The notes under the pieces are model-generated. The model worked only from the letters and a program-made list of their open reading frames with translations, made no database searches and was not told the DNA's origin. A DNA stretch of 64,000 nt from Sphingomonadales bacterium (lineage in GTDB: Bacteria; Pseudomonadota; Alphaproteobacteria; SMXS01), in NCBI GenBank assembly GCA_022844405.1, contig JALHLV010000015.1:33834-97833 (forward strand), written 5' to 3'. The translations under genes were made by a program, and so were the position numbers. Below are positions 37,893 through 46,414 of this stretch, piece after piece. The stretch's first letter is position 1. Each line of letters opens with the position of its first letter.

Positions 37893-37975
37893 GTCATCCC
37901 GGCGGAGGCCGGGACCCAGAACGGGAAAGAGCAGAGCCCTACGATCCCCTGGGTCCAGGCCTTCGCCGGGATGAC
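37893..37975. repeat. Palindromic repeat between the two epoxide hydrolase genes
   Basis: Two 27-base arms (37893-37919 and 37949-37975) are inverted copies with two mismatches, starting GTCATCCCGGCG and ending GCCGGGATGAC. The right end supplies an ATGAC that lies in frame with copy 2, creating a misleading upstream start. Confidence 0.8.
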
Positions 37976-37991
37976 AGACAAGGTTGAGTTG

Positions 37992-39179
37992 ATGCATCCC
38001 TTCACCGTCGATATCCCGCCGCGCGACATCGACCGCATCATGTCGCGGGTGCGCGACTATGAATGGTTCGAGGAACCGGTGGACGCGGGCTGGCAGTACG
38101 GCGCCAACGGCACCTATATGCGGGCGCTGTGCGATTACTGGCTGAACGGGTTCGACTGGCGCAAGGCCGAGGCCAGCCTGAACCGGTTCCCCCAATTCAA
38201 GGCGGATGTGGACGGCATCCCGATCCACTTCATCCATGAAAGAGGATCAGGATCGCACCCGACCCCATTGATCCTGCTGCATGGTTGGCCGGGGTCCTAT
38301 CTCGAATTCCTGGAGTGCATCGAGCGCCTCGCCCATCCGGAACGCTTCGGCGGCAGCACCGAGGACGGCCGCGACGTGATCGTGCCGTCGCTGGTCGGCT
38401 ACGGCTATTCCGGCAAGCCGCCCTCGCCGGTCGATCCGCGCGAGCAGGCCCGCGTCATGAACGGGCTGATGACCGACGTCCTCGGCTACACTTCCTACGT
38501 GGCGCAGGGCGGCGACTGGGGCGGTTCGATCGCCGCCTGGATGGGCTTCGACCACGGCACGGACAAAGGCGGCGCCTGCAAAGCCATCCACATGAACATG
38601 TTCGGCCTGCGGCCTGGCGGCGACTTCCGCAACATCTTCGGCGTCGGCGTTGCCCGGCTGGACACCCAGGAAGAGAAGGACTGGGCCCGCGAGGCCGCCC
38701 GCCGCGGCGAGGGCCGGTTCGGCTACATGGTGCTGCAGTCCACCAAGCCCCAGTCGCTCTCCTACGCCATGATGGACAGCCCCGTCGGCCAGGCCGCCTG
38801 GATCGCCGAGAAGATGCAGGCCTGGGGCGACCGCGGCGGCACCGGGAGCGACGATCCGGTGTTTTCCATGGACCAGATCCTGGCCAACGTGATGATCTAC
38901 CTGACCAGTCGCACCTTCAATACGGCGGCCTGGCAATACCGAGCGGTGCGCGACAGCGGCAACTCGGTGATGCCGCCCGGCGAGAAGGTCATGGTGCCGG
39001 CCGGCTTCGCGGATTTTCCCGGCGAGCTGTCGCCGATCCCGCCGCGGAGCTATCTCGAGAAGGGCTATGCCAACGTGATTCACATGACCAGTCCGCCGCA
39101 TGGCGGACATTTCGCTGCGCTGGAGCGGCCAGCTCTATTCTGTACCGACTTGCGAGCATTCTTATTCCGCTTAACATAG
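37992..39179 (+). CDS. Epoxide hydrolase with EHN domain (copy 2)
   Basis: A 395-residue paralogue of the preceding enzyme. The shared strings RDYEWFEEPVDAGW, HGWPGSY, QGGDWG, SYAMMDSPVG and GGHFAALE cover the nucleophile aspartate and the histidine. ATG 37992 is preferred (AAGG nearby); an ATG at 37971 lies inside a palindromic repeat. The two copies are similar through their whole length but differ in the lid region, as expected for divergent substrate ranges. The last few codons (from about 39125) become AT-rich, at the edge of the DUF4062 island. Confidence 0.9.
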   Translation: MHPFTVDIPPRDIDRIMSRVRDYEWFEEPVDAGWQYGANGTYMRALCDYWLNGFDWRKAEASLNRFPQFKADVDGIPIHFIHERGSGSHPTPLILLHGWPGSYLEFLECIERLAHPERFGGSTEDGRDVIVPSLVGYGYSGKPPSPVDPREQARVMNGLMTDVLGYTSYVAQGGDWGGSIAAWMGFDHGTDKGGACKAIHMNMFGLRPGGDFRNIFGVGVARLDTQEEKDWAREAARRGEGRFGYMVLQSTKPQSLSYAMMDSPVGQAAWIAEKMQAWGDRGGTGSDDPVFSMDQILANVMIYLTSRTFNTAAWQYRAVRDSGNSVMPPGEKVMVPAGFADFPGELSPIPPRSYLEKGYANVIHMTSPPHGGHFAALERPALFCTDLRAFLFRLT

Positions 39180-39204
39180 GAATCCTAGCCATTGGAGAGA
39201 ATAA

Positions 39205-40395
39205 ATGCCTCGGTCTGAGACGATCCTAGACGTCTTTCTCGCCTCTCCGAGCGATTTGAAAGTGGAACGCAAACTAGTCGAAAATGTTCTTGCACATGTA
39301 AATTTAATGTGGCGAACAAGCATCGGCATAAGCTTCAATTTGATCAAATGGGAGACCCACGTCACGCCGGGCATTGGGAAAGATGCGCAAGACGTCATCA
39401 ATCAACAGATTAGCGAAAATTACGACGTGTTTATTGGCATGATGGGACGTCGATTTGGATCACCCACCCTTCGAGCACCATCAGGGACCGTAGAAGAATT
39501 TACCCTAGCGCATACCAGATTTATCGAGCATGGGCACCCAGATATTCTATTTTATTTCAAAGACCAAAAAATATCTCAATCTGAGATCAATATTGAAGAA
39601 GAGAGAAAAATCTTTGAATTTCGATCATCACTTTCCAATGTAGGTATTTTGTATGGACAGTTTAAAAACAAGGAATCTTTCCGCTATCAGCTTACCAATC
39701 ATCTGTCTCATATTGCCAAGAGGTATGCTCACAACAATTCCACAGCCATAAACACGGCGGCCGCCGGGTATCGCCCCTCGGCGCGCGGTACCGACCCAAT
39801 CGCATTATCTAAAGCAGTTATGGCGTCCTTAAAACATACCCGGGATCAATCGAATGAGTATATACACGATATGATTGAATTTGCCGGCATTATCGCGGAG
39901 CAAACGGGCGCATTCACACCCACGCTTCAGAAAATGACTCTTGAAGTTCGATCCGTCATTAACGCCCCTGAGCCTCAACGCGCTCGGTTAAGCCGCGAAC
40001 AAGACATCCGACACAATAAAATATTTATTGACCACTTCAACAGCACATCGGATATAATACGGAGCGGCTTACCCAAGTATCGAGAAGATTTTGAGAAATT
40101 TGTAAATTGTCAGACTTTGATAATTTCGCTAGGAGTCATGTCTTTTGATGCGCGACCGATTTCGGAAAATCACCGATTATTGGTTAATACTTTGATGGAT
40201 TCGATGTTCTCAACCAACAGTAAAATACTTGATCTCGCCTCATCAATCGAAGATGGCAGAGACTTTTCGCCAGAAATGGCAGTCGCAAGAAGGAAAATGA
40301 TAGATTCTCACAGAGAGTTTGTAGAAACGTCGAACGAATATTTGGAACTTCTCCAAAAAATCATCAAGGAAGTGGAGAATGCGAGCAAGGAATAG
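39205..40395 (+). CDS. DUF4062-type protein on AT-rich DNA, possible defence gene
   Basis: A 396-residue protein whose N-terminus LDVFLASPSDLKVERKLVENVL (residues 8-29) and YDVFIGMMGRRFGSPT (near 75-90) match DUF4062. That domain is TIR-like and in other genomes is often joined to STAND ATPases. Here it is followed by about 200 residues of predicted helices and no ATPase. Base composition is clearly more AT-rich than all neighbours, and codons such as ATA and AAA are common, so it was probably acquired. Function is unknown; an immune or signalling role is inference. Confidence 0.78.
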   Translation: MPRSETILDVFLASPSDLKVERKLVENVLAHVNLMWRTSIGISFNLIKWETHVTPGIGKDAQDVINQQISENYDVFIGMMGRRFGSPTLRAPSGTVEEFTLAHTRFIEHGHPDILFYFKDQKISQSEINIEEERKIFEFRSSLSNVGILYGQFKNKESFRYQLTNHLSHIAKRYAHNNSTAINTAAAGYRPSARGTDPIALSKAVMASLKHTRDQSNEYIHDMIEFAGIIAEQTGAFTPTLQKMTLEVRSVINAPEPQRARLSREQDIRHNKIFIDHFNSTSDIIRSGLPKYREDFEKFVNCQTLIISLGVMSFDARPISENHRLLVNTLMDSMFSTNSKILDLASSIEDGRDFSPEMAVARRKMIDSHREFVETSNEYLELLQKIIKEVENASKE

Positions 40396-40404
40396 GCTCA
40401 CATT

Positions 40405-40938
40405 CTAGAGTCGCCCCACCACCTTCAGCGTCTGACGAAATTTGCGGCCCTTCTCGGCATACATCCGCGCGGAGAATTCCAGCATGCGGAAGTCGTCGTC
40501 GGTCAGCTGGCGGATCACCTTGCCGGGCGCGCCGAGCACCAGGACGCCGTCGGGGATTTCCTTGTTGTTGCCGATCAGCGTGTTGGCGCCGATCAGCGTG
40601 TTCGAGCCGATTTTCGCACCGTCGAGGATCACCGACCCGATGCCGATCAGGCTGTTGTCGCCGATGGTGCAGCCATGGACCATGGCCATGTGGCCGATGG
40701 TGACGTTGCGCCCGACGGTGCAGGGAAAACGCGGGTCGACGTGAATGACGGCGCCGTCCTGCACGTTGCTGTCCTCGCCGATGGTGATGACGTTGTCGTC
40801 GCCGCGCAGGGTGGCGTTGAACCAGATGTTGGCGCCCTTCTTCAGCACCACCTGTCCCATCACGTCGGCGCTGGGCGCGACCCAGATGTCGTCGCTTTCG
40901 AGCGTGGGCCGATGGTCCCCGATGGCATAGAGCGGCAT
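40405..40938 (-). CDS. Gamma-carbonic-anhydrase-family hexapeptide protein
   Basis: A 177-residue left-handed beta-helix protein. Zinc-ligand histidines H66 (IHVD), H83 (IGH) and H88 (VHGC) match YrdA/PaaY-type proteins. ATG 40938 (MPLYAIGDH) is chosen over an upstream extension in the 41-kb intergenic region. Many homologues lack strong carbonic-anhydrase activity, and PaaY hydrolyses CoA thioesters, so the reaction is open. It diverges from the CoA-transferase gene across 88 bases. Confidence 0.92.
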   Translation of the reverse strand: MPLYAIGDHRPTLESDDIWVAPSADVMGQVVLKKGANIWFNATLRGDDNVITIGEDSNVQDGAVIHVDPRFPCTVGRNVTIGHMAMVHGCTIGDNSLIGIGSVILDGAKIGSNTLIGANTLIGNNKEIPDGVLVLGAPGKVIRQLTDDDFRMLEFSARMYAEKGRKFRQTLKVVGRL

Positions 40939-41026
40939 GGTCGTTCCCGTTTCGATTCGTGCTGGCCCTAGCGTAGGGGCATCTTGCATAGTGCGGCGAC
41001 AAATTTCAGGGAAACGGGAGAGCGAC

Positions 41027-42229
41027 ATGCCGGGAGTGCTGGACGGCGTTCGGGTGCTGGATTTCGGCCGCTACATCGCCGGGCCGTACTGCGCCACCAT
41101 GCTGGGCTATCTGGGCGCCGAGGTGATCCGGGTGGAGAAGATCGACGGCGGCGAGGACCGCTATGTCTATCCGCTGTACTGGAACGAGGACGGCTCGGAA
41201 GGCGACGGCAGCATGTTCATGCAGATCGGCGTCAACAAGAAATCCGTGACGCTGAACCCGGCCAAGCCCGAGGGGCGCGAGATCGTGAAGAAGCTGGTGC
41301 GGACCGCCGATGTCGTGGTCGCCAACCTGCCGATGCCGGCCATGAAGTCGCTGGGCCTGGACTATGACTCCCTGGTGCAGGTCAAGCCGGACATCATCCT
41401 CGCCAGCATCTCGACCTTCGGCCCCACCGGCCCCTATGCCAACCGCGGCGGCTTCGACGGCATCGGCCAGGTGATGTCGGGCTCGGCGTGGTTCACCGGC
41501 ACCATCGGCAACCCGGTGAAGTCGAACGCGCCGTGGGTGGATTTCGGCACGGCGCTGTCGACCGCCTTCGGCACGCTGGCCGCCATCATGCACCACCGGG
41601 CGACGGGCGAAGGCCAGGAGGTCGGCGGCGCGCTGCTGCGCACCGGCATGACGCTGATGAACGGCCTGCTGTCCGAGCAGGCGGTGCTGAACATCAACCG
41701 CCAGCCCAGCGCCAACCGGGTGCAGACCTCGGCGCCGTCGGACATTTTCAAGACCAGCGACGGTCACATCCTCACCCATACCGTCGGCGACGCGCTGTTC
41801 GCCCGCTGGGCCCGGATGATGGGCGAGGAGGACATTTGGGTGAACGATCCGCGCTTCCGGTCCGACCAGGCCCGCGGCGACAACGGCACGGTGATCGGCG
41901 CGCGCATGGCGCAGTGGTGCGCCGAACGGACCACCGAGGAAGCCATCGCCGCCTGCGAGGAGTTCGGCGTGCCGGCCGGCCCGGTGCTGACGCCGCCGCA
42001 GGTGCTGGCCGACCCGCAGGTGCAGGCCATGGGCGACCTCTACCCCATGAAGGTGCGCGGCGCCGACGTCACCGCGCCGGTCGCCGGCCCGCCCTTCCGC
42101 CTGTCGAAGACGCCGGGCGTCATGGCCGAAAGCGCGCCGTCGCTGGGCCAGCACACCGACGAGATCATGAAGCAACTGGGCTATGGCGAGAGCGAGATCG
42201 CCGATCTGCGGGCGCAGCGGATCATCTAG
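41027..42229 (+). CDS. Family III CoA-transferase (CaiB/BaiF type)
   Basis: A 400-residue protein starting MPGVLDGVRVLDFGRYIAGPYCATMLGYLGAEVI-like, the CaiB N-terminus. The catalytic aspartate is D172 in PWVDFGTALS. GFDGIGQVMSG near 142 is the CoA-binding glycine loop. ATG 41027 has GGGAGAGCGAC before it. It moves CoA between acyl groups; partner acids are unknown. The VOC gene follows 55 bases later and probably belongs to the same transcript. Confidence 0.92.
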   Translation: MPGVLDGVRVLDFGRYIAGPYCATMLGYLGAEVIRVEKIDGGEDRYVYPLYWNEDGSEGDGSMFMQIGVNKKSVTLNPAKPEGREIVKKLVRTADVVVANLPMPAMKSLGLDYDSLVQVKPDIILASISTFGPTGPYANRGGFDGIGQVMSGSAWFTGTIGNPVKSNAPWVDFGTALSTAFGTLAAIMHHRATGEGQEVGGALLRTGMTLMNGLLSEQAVLNINRQPSANRVQTSAPSDIFKTSDGHILTHTVGDALFARWARMMGEEDIWVNDPRFRSDQARGDNGTVIGARMAQWCAERTTEEAIAACEEFGVPAGPVLTPPQVLADPQVQAMGDLYPMKVRGADVTAPVAGPPFRLSKTPGVMAESAPSLGQHTDEIMKQLGYGESEIADLRAQRII

Positions 42230-42284
42230 CTATGGCGCGGCCGCGCCCAGCGGCTAGAATGGGCGCACAAGGGGAGAAGGCATC

Positions 42285-42653
42285 ATGAACGTTCAGCTGC
42301 TCGACCACGTGACGCTCAACACACGGCATCTCGACGACTGCATCCGCTTCTACAGCGAGGTGCTGGGCATGGAGAACGGCCCCAGGCCCGACTTCGGCTT
42401 CCCCGGCGCCTGGATGTATCTGGAAGGCCGGCCGGTGGTGCATATCATGGCGATGGACAACGCGCGCGGCGGCACCAGCGGCCCCATCGACCACATCGCC
42501 TTCCGCTGCAAGGGCTTCGACGAGGTCAAGGAGCGGCTGGTGAAGGCCGGCTACGAGCCGGGCCAGAACATCGTCGCCGACTTCAAGATCAAGCAGCTCT
42601 ATATCGACGATCCGGACGGCGTGAAGATCGAGCTGAATTTCGTCGGGGAGTAG
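42285..42653 (+). CDS. VOC-superfamily (glyoxalase/dioxygenase-like) protein
   Basis: A 122-residue protein with the paired beta-alpha-beta3 fold of the vicinal-oxygen-chelate family. Possible metal ligands are H8 (LLDHVTLN), H67 (GPIDHIAFR) and E118 in KIELNF. AAGGGGAGAAGGC precedes ATG 42285. Members include glyoxalase I, methylmalonyl-CoA epimerase and extradiol dioxygenases. The exact activity is not evident. Confidence 0.88.
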   Translation: MNVQLLDHVTLNTRHLDDCIRFYSEVLGMENGPRPDFGFPGAWMYLEGRPVVHIMAMDNARGGTSGPIDHIAFRCKGFDEVKERLVKAGYEPGQNIVADFKIKQLYIDDPDGVKIELNFVGE

Positions 42654-42679
42654 CCCCCGTGCCGCTTGCGCGGCGCACC

Positions 42680-42795
42680 CTCATCCGGCGCTGCGCGCCA
42701 CCTTCTCCCCGGCGGGGAGAAGGGTTCGAGGGTGCCGTGGCTCCAGCATAGTCCCCTCGCCCCGCCGGGGAGAGGGCTAGGGGGAACCGCGAAGC
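42680..42795. repeat. Palindromic repeats (CCTTCTCCCC family)
   Basis: CTTCTCCCCGGCGGGGAGAAG near 42700 and CCCTCGCCCCGCCGGGGAGAGGG near 42760 are two small palindromes, related to the element at 512-613. GAACCGCGAAGCGGTTC further right (about 42784-42800) is another short hairpin. They lie between convergent genes and could terminate both. Confidence 0.65.
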
Positions 42796-42802
42796 GGTTC
42801 CT

Positions 42803-44017
42803 CTACTCGGCCGCCATCGCCCGCCGCGCGACGGGCAGAGCGCCGCTGACCACCGCGCCGCCCTTGATCACCGCGATGATCCGCGCCTGATCCTGCAGGA
42901 TGTTGATGTCGACCGACGGGTCGCCGTCGACGATCACCATGTCGGCCAGCTTGCCGGCCTCGATGGTGCCCAGGTCCGGGATGCCGGTCATCTCGCCGCC
43001 GAACTTGGTGGCCCAGCGGATTGCGTCGAGCGGGCTGATGCCGACCTGCTCCACATAGCAGGCCAGCTCCTTCGAATAGTCGCCGTGCGGCGCCATGTCG
43101 AAGAAGCCGAAATCGTCGCCGGGAACGAACTTCACGCCGCGCGCGTTGGCGACCGGCACCTTCGCCCGCATGTACTCGAAGTCTTCCTTGTCGTAATACT
43201 CGGCGCCGTCACTGGTCGGGTCGGCCGACGACAGCCAGGGCGTGTACATGCTGGGCAGCACGAACCTGTTGCCCGCGATCAGCGCCTCGATCACCTCGTC
43301 GTCCATCCAGTCCGCATGGTCGATGATGTCGACGCCGGCCTCGATGCACTTCATCACCTGGGCGGCGCCGCAGACATGCGCCCGCGTGCGCGCGCCGCGC
43401 GCGTGCGCCGCGTCCGAGGCGGCCTTGAGCTCGTCATAGGTCATCTCGCGGCAGCTGCGCATGGCGTGGCCCTGCGCGGCGAACAGCTTGACGATTTTCG
43501 CGCCGCGTTCGATCTCGCGGATCGCCGCGTCGCGGAAGTCGTCCGGACCCCAGCACTTTACCCAGGGCACGCCCTCGGCCGGCTCGTCCTCGGTCACCTT
43601 GGGCGACAGCGCCCGGCTCGACGGGATCAGCCGCGGCCCGGTGACCACGCCGCTGTCGATCGCCTCGGCCAGCCGGCCGTCCACGTCGTGGAACGTGCCC
43701 GCGCCGACCACGCTGGTGTAGCCGGCGCGCAGCGCCTTCTGGACGTTGGCGAGCGCGTAGAGCGCCAGCTGGGTCGGCGGCGCGCCCATCGGCACCTTGT
43801 CGCCGCCGACGCTGTAGGCCGCGTGGTAATGGCCGCTGACCATGCCCGGCATCAGCGTCATGCCATGCAGGTCGACGACCGTGTCGCCGGCGCGCGGCGC
43901 CACCGCGCCCGAGGTCACCTCGGTGATGCGCTCGCCCTCGACGACGATGGTGGCGTTGGGCCGCGACGGGTTATCCCCGTCCAGCAGGTTGGCATTGCGG
44001 AATACGGTGCGGCTCAT
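42803..44017 (-). CDS. Amidohydrolase-superfamily enzyme (imidazolonepropionase-like)
   Basis: A 404-residue metal-dependent hydrolase. An N-terminal beta-sandwich (VFRNANLLDGDNPSRPNATIVVEGERI) leads to the metal motif GHYH near 62-65. KLFAAQGHA near 178 supplies the metal-bridging lysine. Histidine H216 (RAHVCG), IDHADWMDD near 235 and the acid D in VPGDDFG near 298 complete the active site. The C-terminal strand returns with GKLADMVIVDGDP. It resembles Xaa-Pro or aryl hydrolases; substrate unknown. Confidence 0.9.
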   Translation of the reverse strand: MSRTVFRNANLLDGDNPSRPNATIVVEGERITEVTSGAVAPRAGDTVVDLHGMTLMPGMVSGHYHAAYSVGGDKVPMGAPPTQLALYALANVQKALRAGYTSVVGAGTFHDVDGRLAEAIDSGVVTGPRLIPSSRALSPKVTEDEPAEGVPWVKCWGPDDFRDAAIREIERGAKIVKLFAAQGHAMRSCREMTYDELKAASDAAHARGARTRAHVCGAAQVMKCIEAGVDIIDHADWMDDEVIEALIAGNRFVLPSMYTPWLSSADPTSDGAEYYDKEDFEYMRAKVPVANARGVKFVPGDDFGFFDMAPHGDYSKELACYVEQVGISPLDAIRWATKFGGEMTGIPDLGTIEAGKLADMVIVDGDPSVDINILQDQARIIAVIKGGAVVSGALPVARRAMAAE

Positions 44018-44100
44018 GGCCCCTTCTCCCCGTTGATCGGAGGCAAACTGTCGTCCGATGCTAGAATTTATCGGTCATACGTTCAATGACGCAGGTTATG

Positions 44101-44163
44101 TCCCCTCACCCTCCCACGGCCTTCGGCCGCGGGCCCCTCCCTCTCCCAGAGGGCGAGGGAGAG
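44101..44163. repeat. Palindromic repeat upstream of the amidohydrolase gene
   Basis: CCCTCACCCTCCCACGGCC-TTC-GGCCGCGGG followed by CCCTCTCCCAGAGGGCGAGGG. It is a relative of the elements at 512 and 42.7 kb. Confidence 0.6.
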
Positions 44164-44173
44164 CGTTTGCGGC

Positions 44174-44602
44174 CTACGAATAATCGAACTTCTGGCCGCT
44201 CAGGTCGACCGGGCCCTGGTAGAGCCGCGCATACCGGCGCGACTTGAACTTCCACTCGCCGTCCTCGCGCACGACCTCGTCGTTGTAGCAGCCATAGACA
44301 CGGAACGAGGTGCCGTCGTTGGTGCCGAGGATTTCGGTGACGTAGGAGCGGCAGGTGCCCTTGTCGCCGTTCACCTCGACGATGGCCGGCTGCACCAGGA
44401 ACACGGCGAACGGGAAGCCGGCCATGGCCCCTTCCCACACCTTGCGGATCTCGTCGCGCCCGCGCACCGGCTCCTCGCGCAGGTACCACTCGCCGTCCTT
44501 CGCCCAGGTGGCCGACCAGTCGTCGGCATTGTGGCGCATCACCGCGTCGGCATAGCGCTGGGGCAGCATCTGGATTTTCAGGATGTCCTCGGCGACGCTC
44601 AT
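44174..44602 (-). CDS. SnoaL/NTF2-like protein
   Basis: A 142-residue protein of the NTF2-like fold. MSVAEDILKIQMLPQRYADAVMRHNADDWSATWAKDGEW is the usual helix-strand start, and EWKFKSRRYARLYQG near residue 115 matches the ring-hydroxylating dioxygenase beta-type C-terminus. ATG 44602 is preceded by GGGGAG. No catalytic residue set is recognised. It is the first gene in the direction of the amidohydrolase and may share a transcript with it. Confidence 0.85.
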   Translation of the reverse strand: MSVAEDILKIQMLPQRYADAVMRHNADDWSATWAKDGEWYLREEPVRGRDEIRKVWEGAMAGFPFAVFLVQPAIVEVNGDKGTCRSYVTEILGTNDGTSFRVYGCYNDEVVREDGEWKFKSRRYARLYQGPVDLSGQKFDYS

Positions 44603-45108
44603 CGGAATCTCCCCTTCATGGATGAATGTTTTCGGGCGAGGACGTTAGCGCAGCCGGCGCGCTTGTTCCAGCCTTCAGAATGCCCGGCTCCGGCAGGCCG
44701 ACGGCGGGGCAGTGTCGCCGTCCTTCTCCCTTGTCGCCCCGGACTTGTTCCCATAGGAGTCAATTTAGCGGTCGCACTCTCTAAAGTTGTCATCCCCGAC
44801 GCTAGTCGAGCCCGCGAACCGGCAGGTTCGCGGCTGCGAGACTTGCGATCGGGGACCCATGTCTCCACGTGAAAGTTGCGAGCCCCGGGTCGACATGGGT
44901 CCCCGCGCGCGCTTCGCTTGGCGGGGATGACAAAGGAGAGGGTAAGCTCGCGCGTTAAATCGACGCCTATGGGCCTTCGCCGGGGTGACAATGGGCGTGG
45001 TTGCTCGAGCGGCGGACCAATAAGCCGCCGAGGCCGCTTCCCCGGCGCGGCGATAGCGAATAGGCTGTTGCGCGGGACCGTTACACACCACGAACCGGGG
45101 GAGACCAC
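44603..45108. other. Intergenic region with a complex palindromic element
   Basis: This 506-base stretch has no convincing gene. It contains the element described at 44789-44931 and, near 44980, a second GCCTTCGCCGGGGTGAC remnant. The promoter of the 45109 gene should lie toward the right end, with a GGGGGAG ribosome-binding site before the ATG. Confidence 0.6.
44789..44931. repeat. 143-base MITE-like palindromic element
   Basis: It starts GTCATCCCC and ends GGGGATGAC, which are perfect inverted termini. Inside are a 13-bp perfect inverted pair (GGGGACCCATGTC at 44851-44863 and GACATGGGTCCCC at 44892-44904) and a small hairpin GCGAACC-ggca-GGTTCGC (44814-44831). The ends match the core of the dispersed repeats elsewhere in the window. 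Confidence 0.75.
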
Positions 45109-45573
45109 ATGTCCGATCGACGCGCCGAAACCGCCGCCGACAAGCACGATATCGAATATCTGCAGCGGCTCTATGCCAAGGCCACCGACAAGCTCGGCCA
45201 GAAGACGGCCGAGCTGCGCGAGGAAGGCCGGCGCATCTACCACCGCATCTTCACGCCCGATGCCAAGGTGCGCACCGCCAACACCGGCAACGATTTCGTC
45301 GCCGACGGCCCCGACGGCTGGGCGGCCGTGGCCGAGAACGCCCTGAAGGACTACATCGGTACCCAGCACCTCATCGGCACCCAGCTGGCCGAGGTGAACG
45401 GCGACCAGGGCACGCTGGAAAGCTACCTGAACGCCTGGCACAAGAATGCCGATGGTTCGGTGTACTACTTCCTCGGCACCTATCTGTCGAAGGTCCGCCG
45501 CGGCAAGGACGGCTGGCAGATCTACGACATGACGCTCCGGCTCGACACCAGCGGCATCGTCCAGACCACCTGA
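45109..45573 (+). CDS. SnoaL/NTF2-like protein
   Basis: A 154-residue NTF2-fold protein. DKHDIEYLQRLYAKATDKL near residue 12 is the initial helix, and GWQIYDMTLRLDTSGIVQ at the end is the C-terminal strand pair. GGGGGAG precedes ATG 45109. It lies 17 bases before an SDR gene, so a shared transcript and pathway are likely. No active-site set is recognised. Confidence 0.83.
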   Translation: MSDRRAETAADKHDIEYLQRLYAKATDKLGQKTAELREEGRRIYHRIFTPDAKVRTANTGNDFVADGPDGWAAVAENALKDYIGTQHLIGTQLAEVNGDQGTLESYLNAWHKNADGSVYYFLGTYLSKVRRGKDGWQIYDMTLRLDTSGIVQTT

Positions 45574-45590
45574 CCCAAGGAGACAGGATC

Positions 45591-46370
45591 ATGCTGAACG
45601 GCAAGGTCGCCGTCGTCACCGGCGCCGCCACCGGCATCGGGCGCGGCATCTGCCTCGCCCTGGCGCGGCAGGGCGCGAAGGTCGCGGCGCTGGATATCGA
45701 CAGCGCCAACAACGCGGAGACCGCCGGCCTCGTCCAGGGCGCGGGCGGCGACTGCCTGCCGGTGACCTGCGACGTGGGCGACCGGCAGCAGGTGCGCCTC
45801 GCCATGGCGCTGGTGCTGCGCGAATTCGGCCGCGTCGACCTGCTGGTGAACAACGCGGCCTTCTGGGACAATTCGTCGCTGCGCGAAGGCACCTATGACA
45901 GCCAGACTGCCCAGTTCGAGCAGGCCATCAGCTCCTGCACCCTCGGCAGCTTCAACTGCTCCAGCGCCGTGGTCCCGGCCCTGCGCGCGGCGGGCGGCGG
46001 CAACATCGTCAACCTGATCACCGAGCATGTGAAGGAAGGCCACTACCTCACCGGCCGCCGCGGCCTGGGCTACGACTGCGCCAAGTTCGCCCAGTGGCGC
46101 CTGACGGCGGTGCTGGCCGCCGAGCTGAAGACCGACAACATCCGCGTCAACGGCCTGTGCTTCGGCGCCACCGACACCCCCATGCTGCGCGGCGAAGCCC
46201 CCGACCTGGCCGACCGCGCCATGAAGCCGGAGGATCTGGCCCAGGCGGTCCTGAACGTGATCGCGCATGGGCCGGGTGGGCCGACGGGCGAGACCTATCT
46301 GTTCGGGACGAGCGGGACGCCGAGGGAGGAAAGCGTCAGAGCGATTGCGGCGTTGGCGCCGGCGGGGTGA
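45591..46370 (+). CDS. Short-chain dehydrogenase/reductase
   Basis: A 259-residue SDR. The cofactor loop is TGAATGIGRG near residues 10-19, then D37-type acidic residue in ALDID and NNAA near 88. The catalytic pair is Y-DCA-K (near 162-166). The usual serine position reads NLITEH, so Thr may replace Ser. AGGAGACAGGATC precedes ATG 45591. It ends 44 bases before the defence-type island and may originally have shared an operon with the ketosynthase/thiolase genes beyond it. Confidence 0.88.
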   Translation: MLNGKVAVVTGAATGIGRGICLALARQGAKVAALDIDSANNAETAGLVQGAGGDCLPVTCDVGDRQQVRLAMALVLREFGRVDLLVNNAAFWDNSSLREGTYDSQTAQFEQAISSCTLGSFNCSSAVVPALRAAGGGNIVNLITEHVKEGHYLTGRRGLGYDCAKFAQWRLTAVLAAELKTDNIRVNGLCFGATDTPMLRGEAPDLADRAMKPEDLAQAVLNVIAHGPGGPTGETYLFGTSGTPREESVRAIAALAPAG

Positions 46371-46414
46371 ACGGCGCCCCGGCCACGCCCGGCCCCCACA
46401 GCTTGCAAAGTACT

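Noticed and set aside
37971..37991. ATG at 37971 as start of the second epoxide hydrolase
   Set aside because: It is the end of a palindromic repeat; the ATG at 37992 agrees with the paralogue's N-terminus.
35240..38041. A minus-strand frame open for more than 930 codons across the MFS and epoxide hydrolase genes
   Set aside because: Only the first 401 codons (to 36445) look like a transporter; the rest mirrors the GC-rich epoxide hydrolase genes and has no protein-like features.
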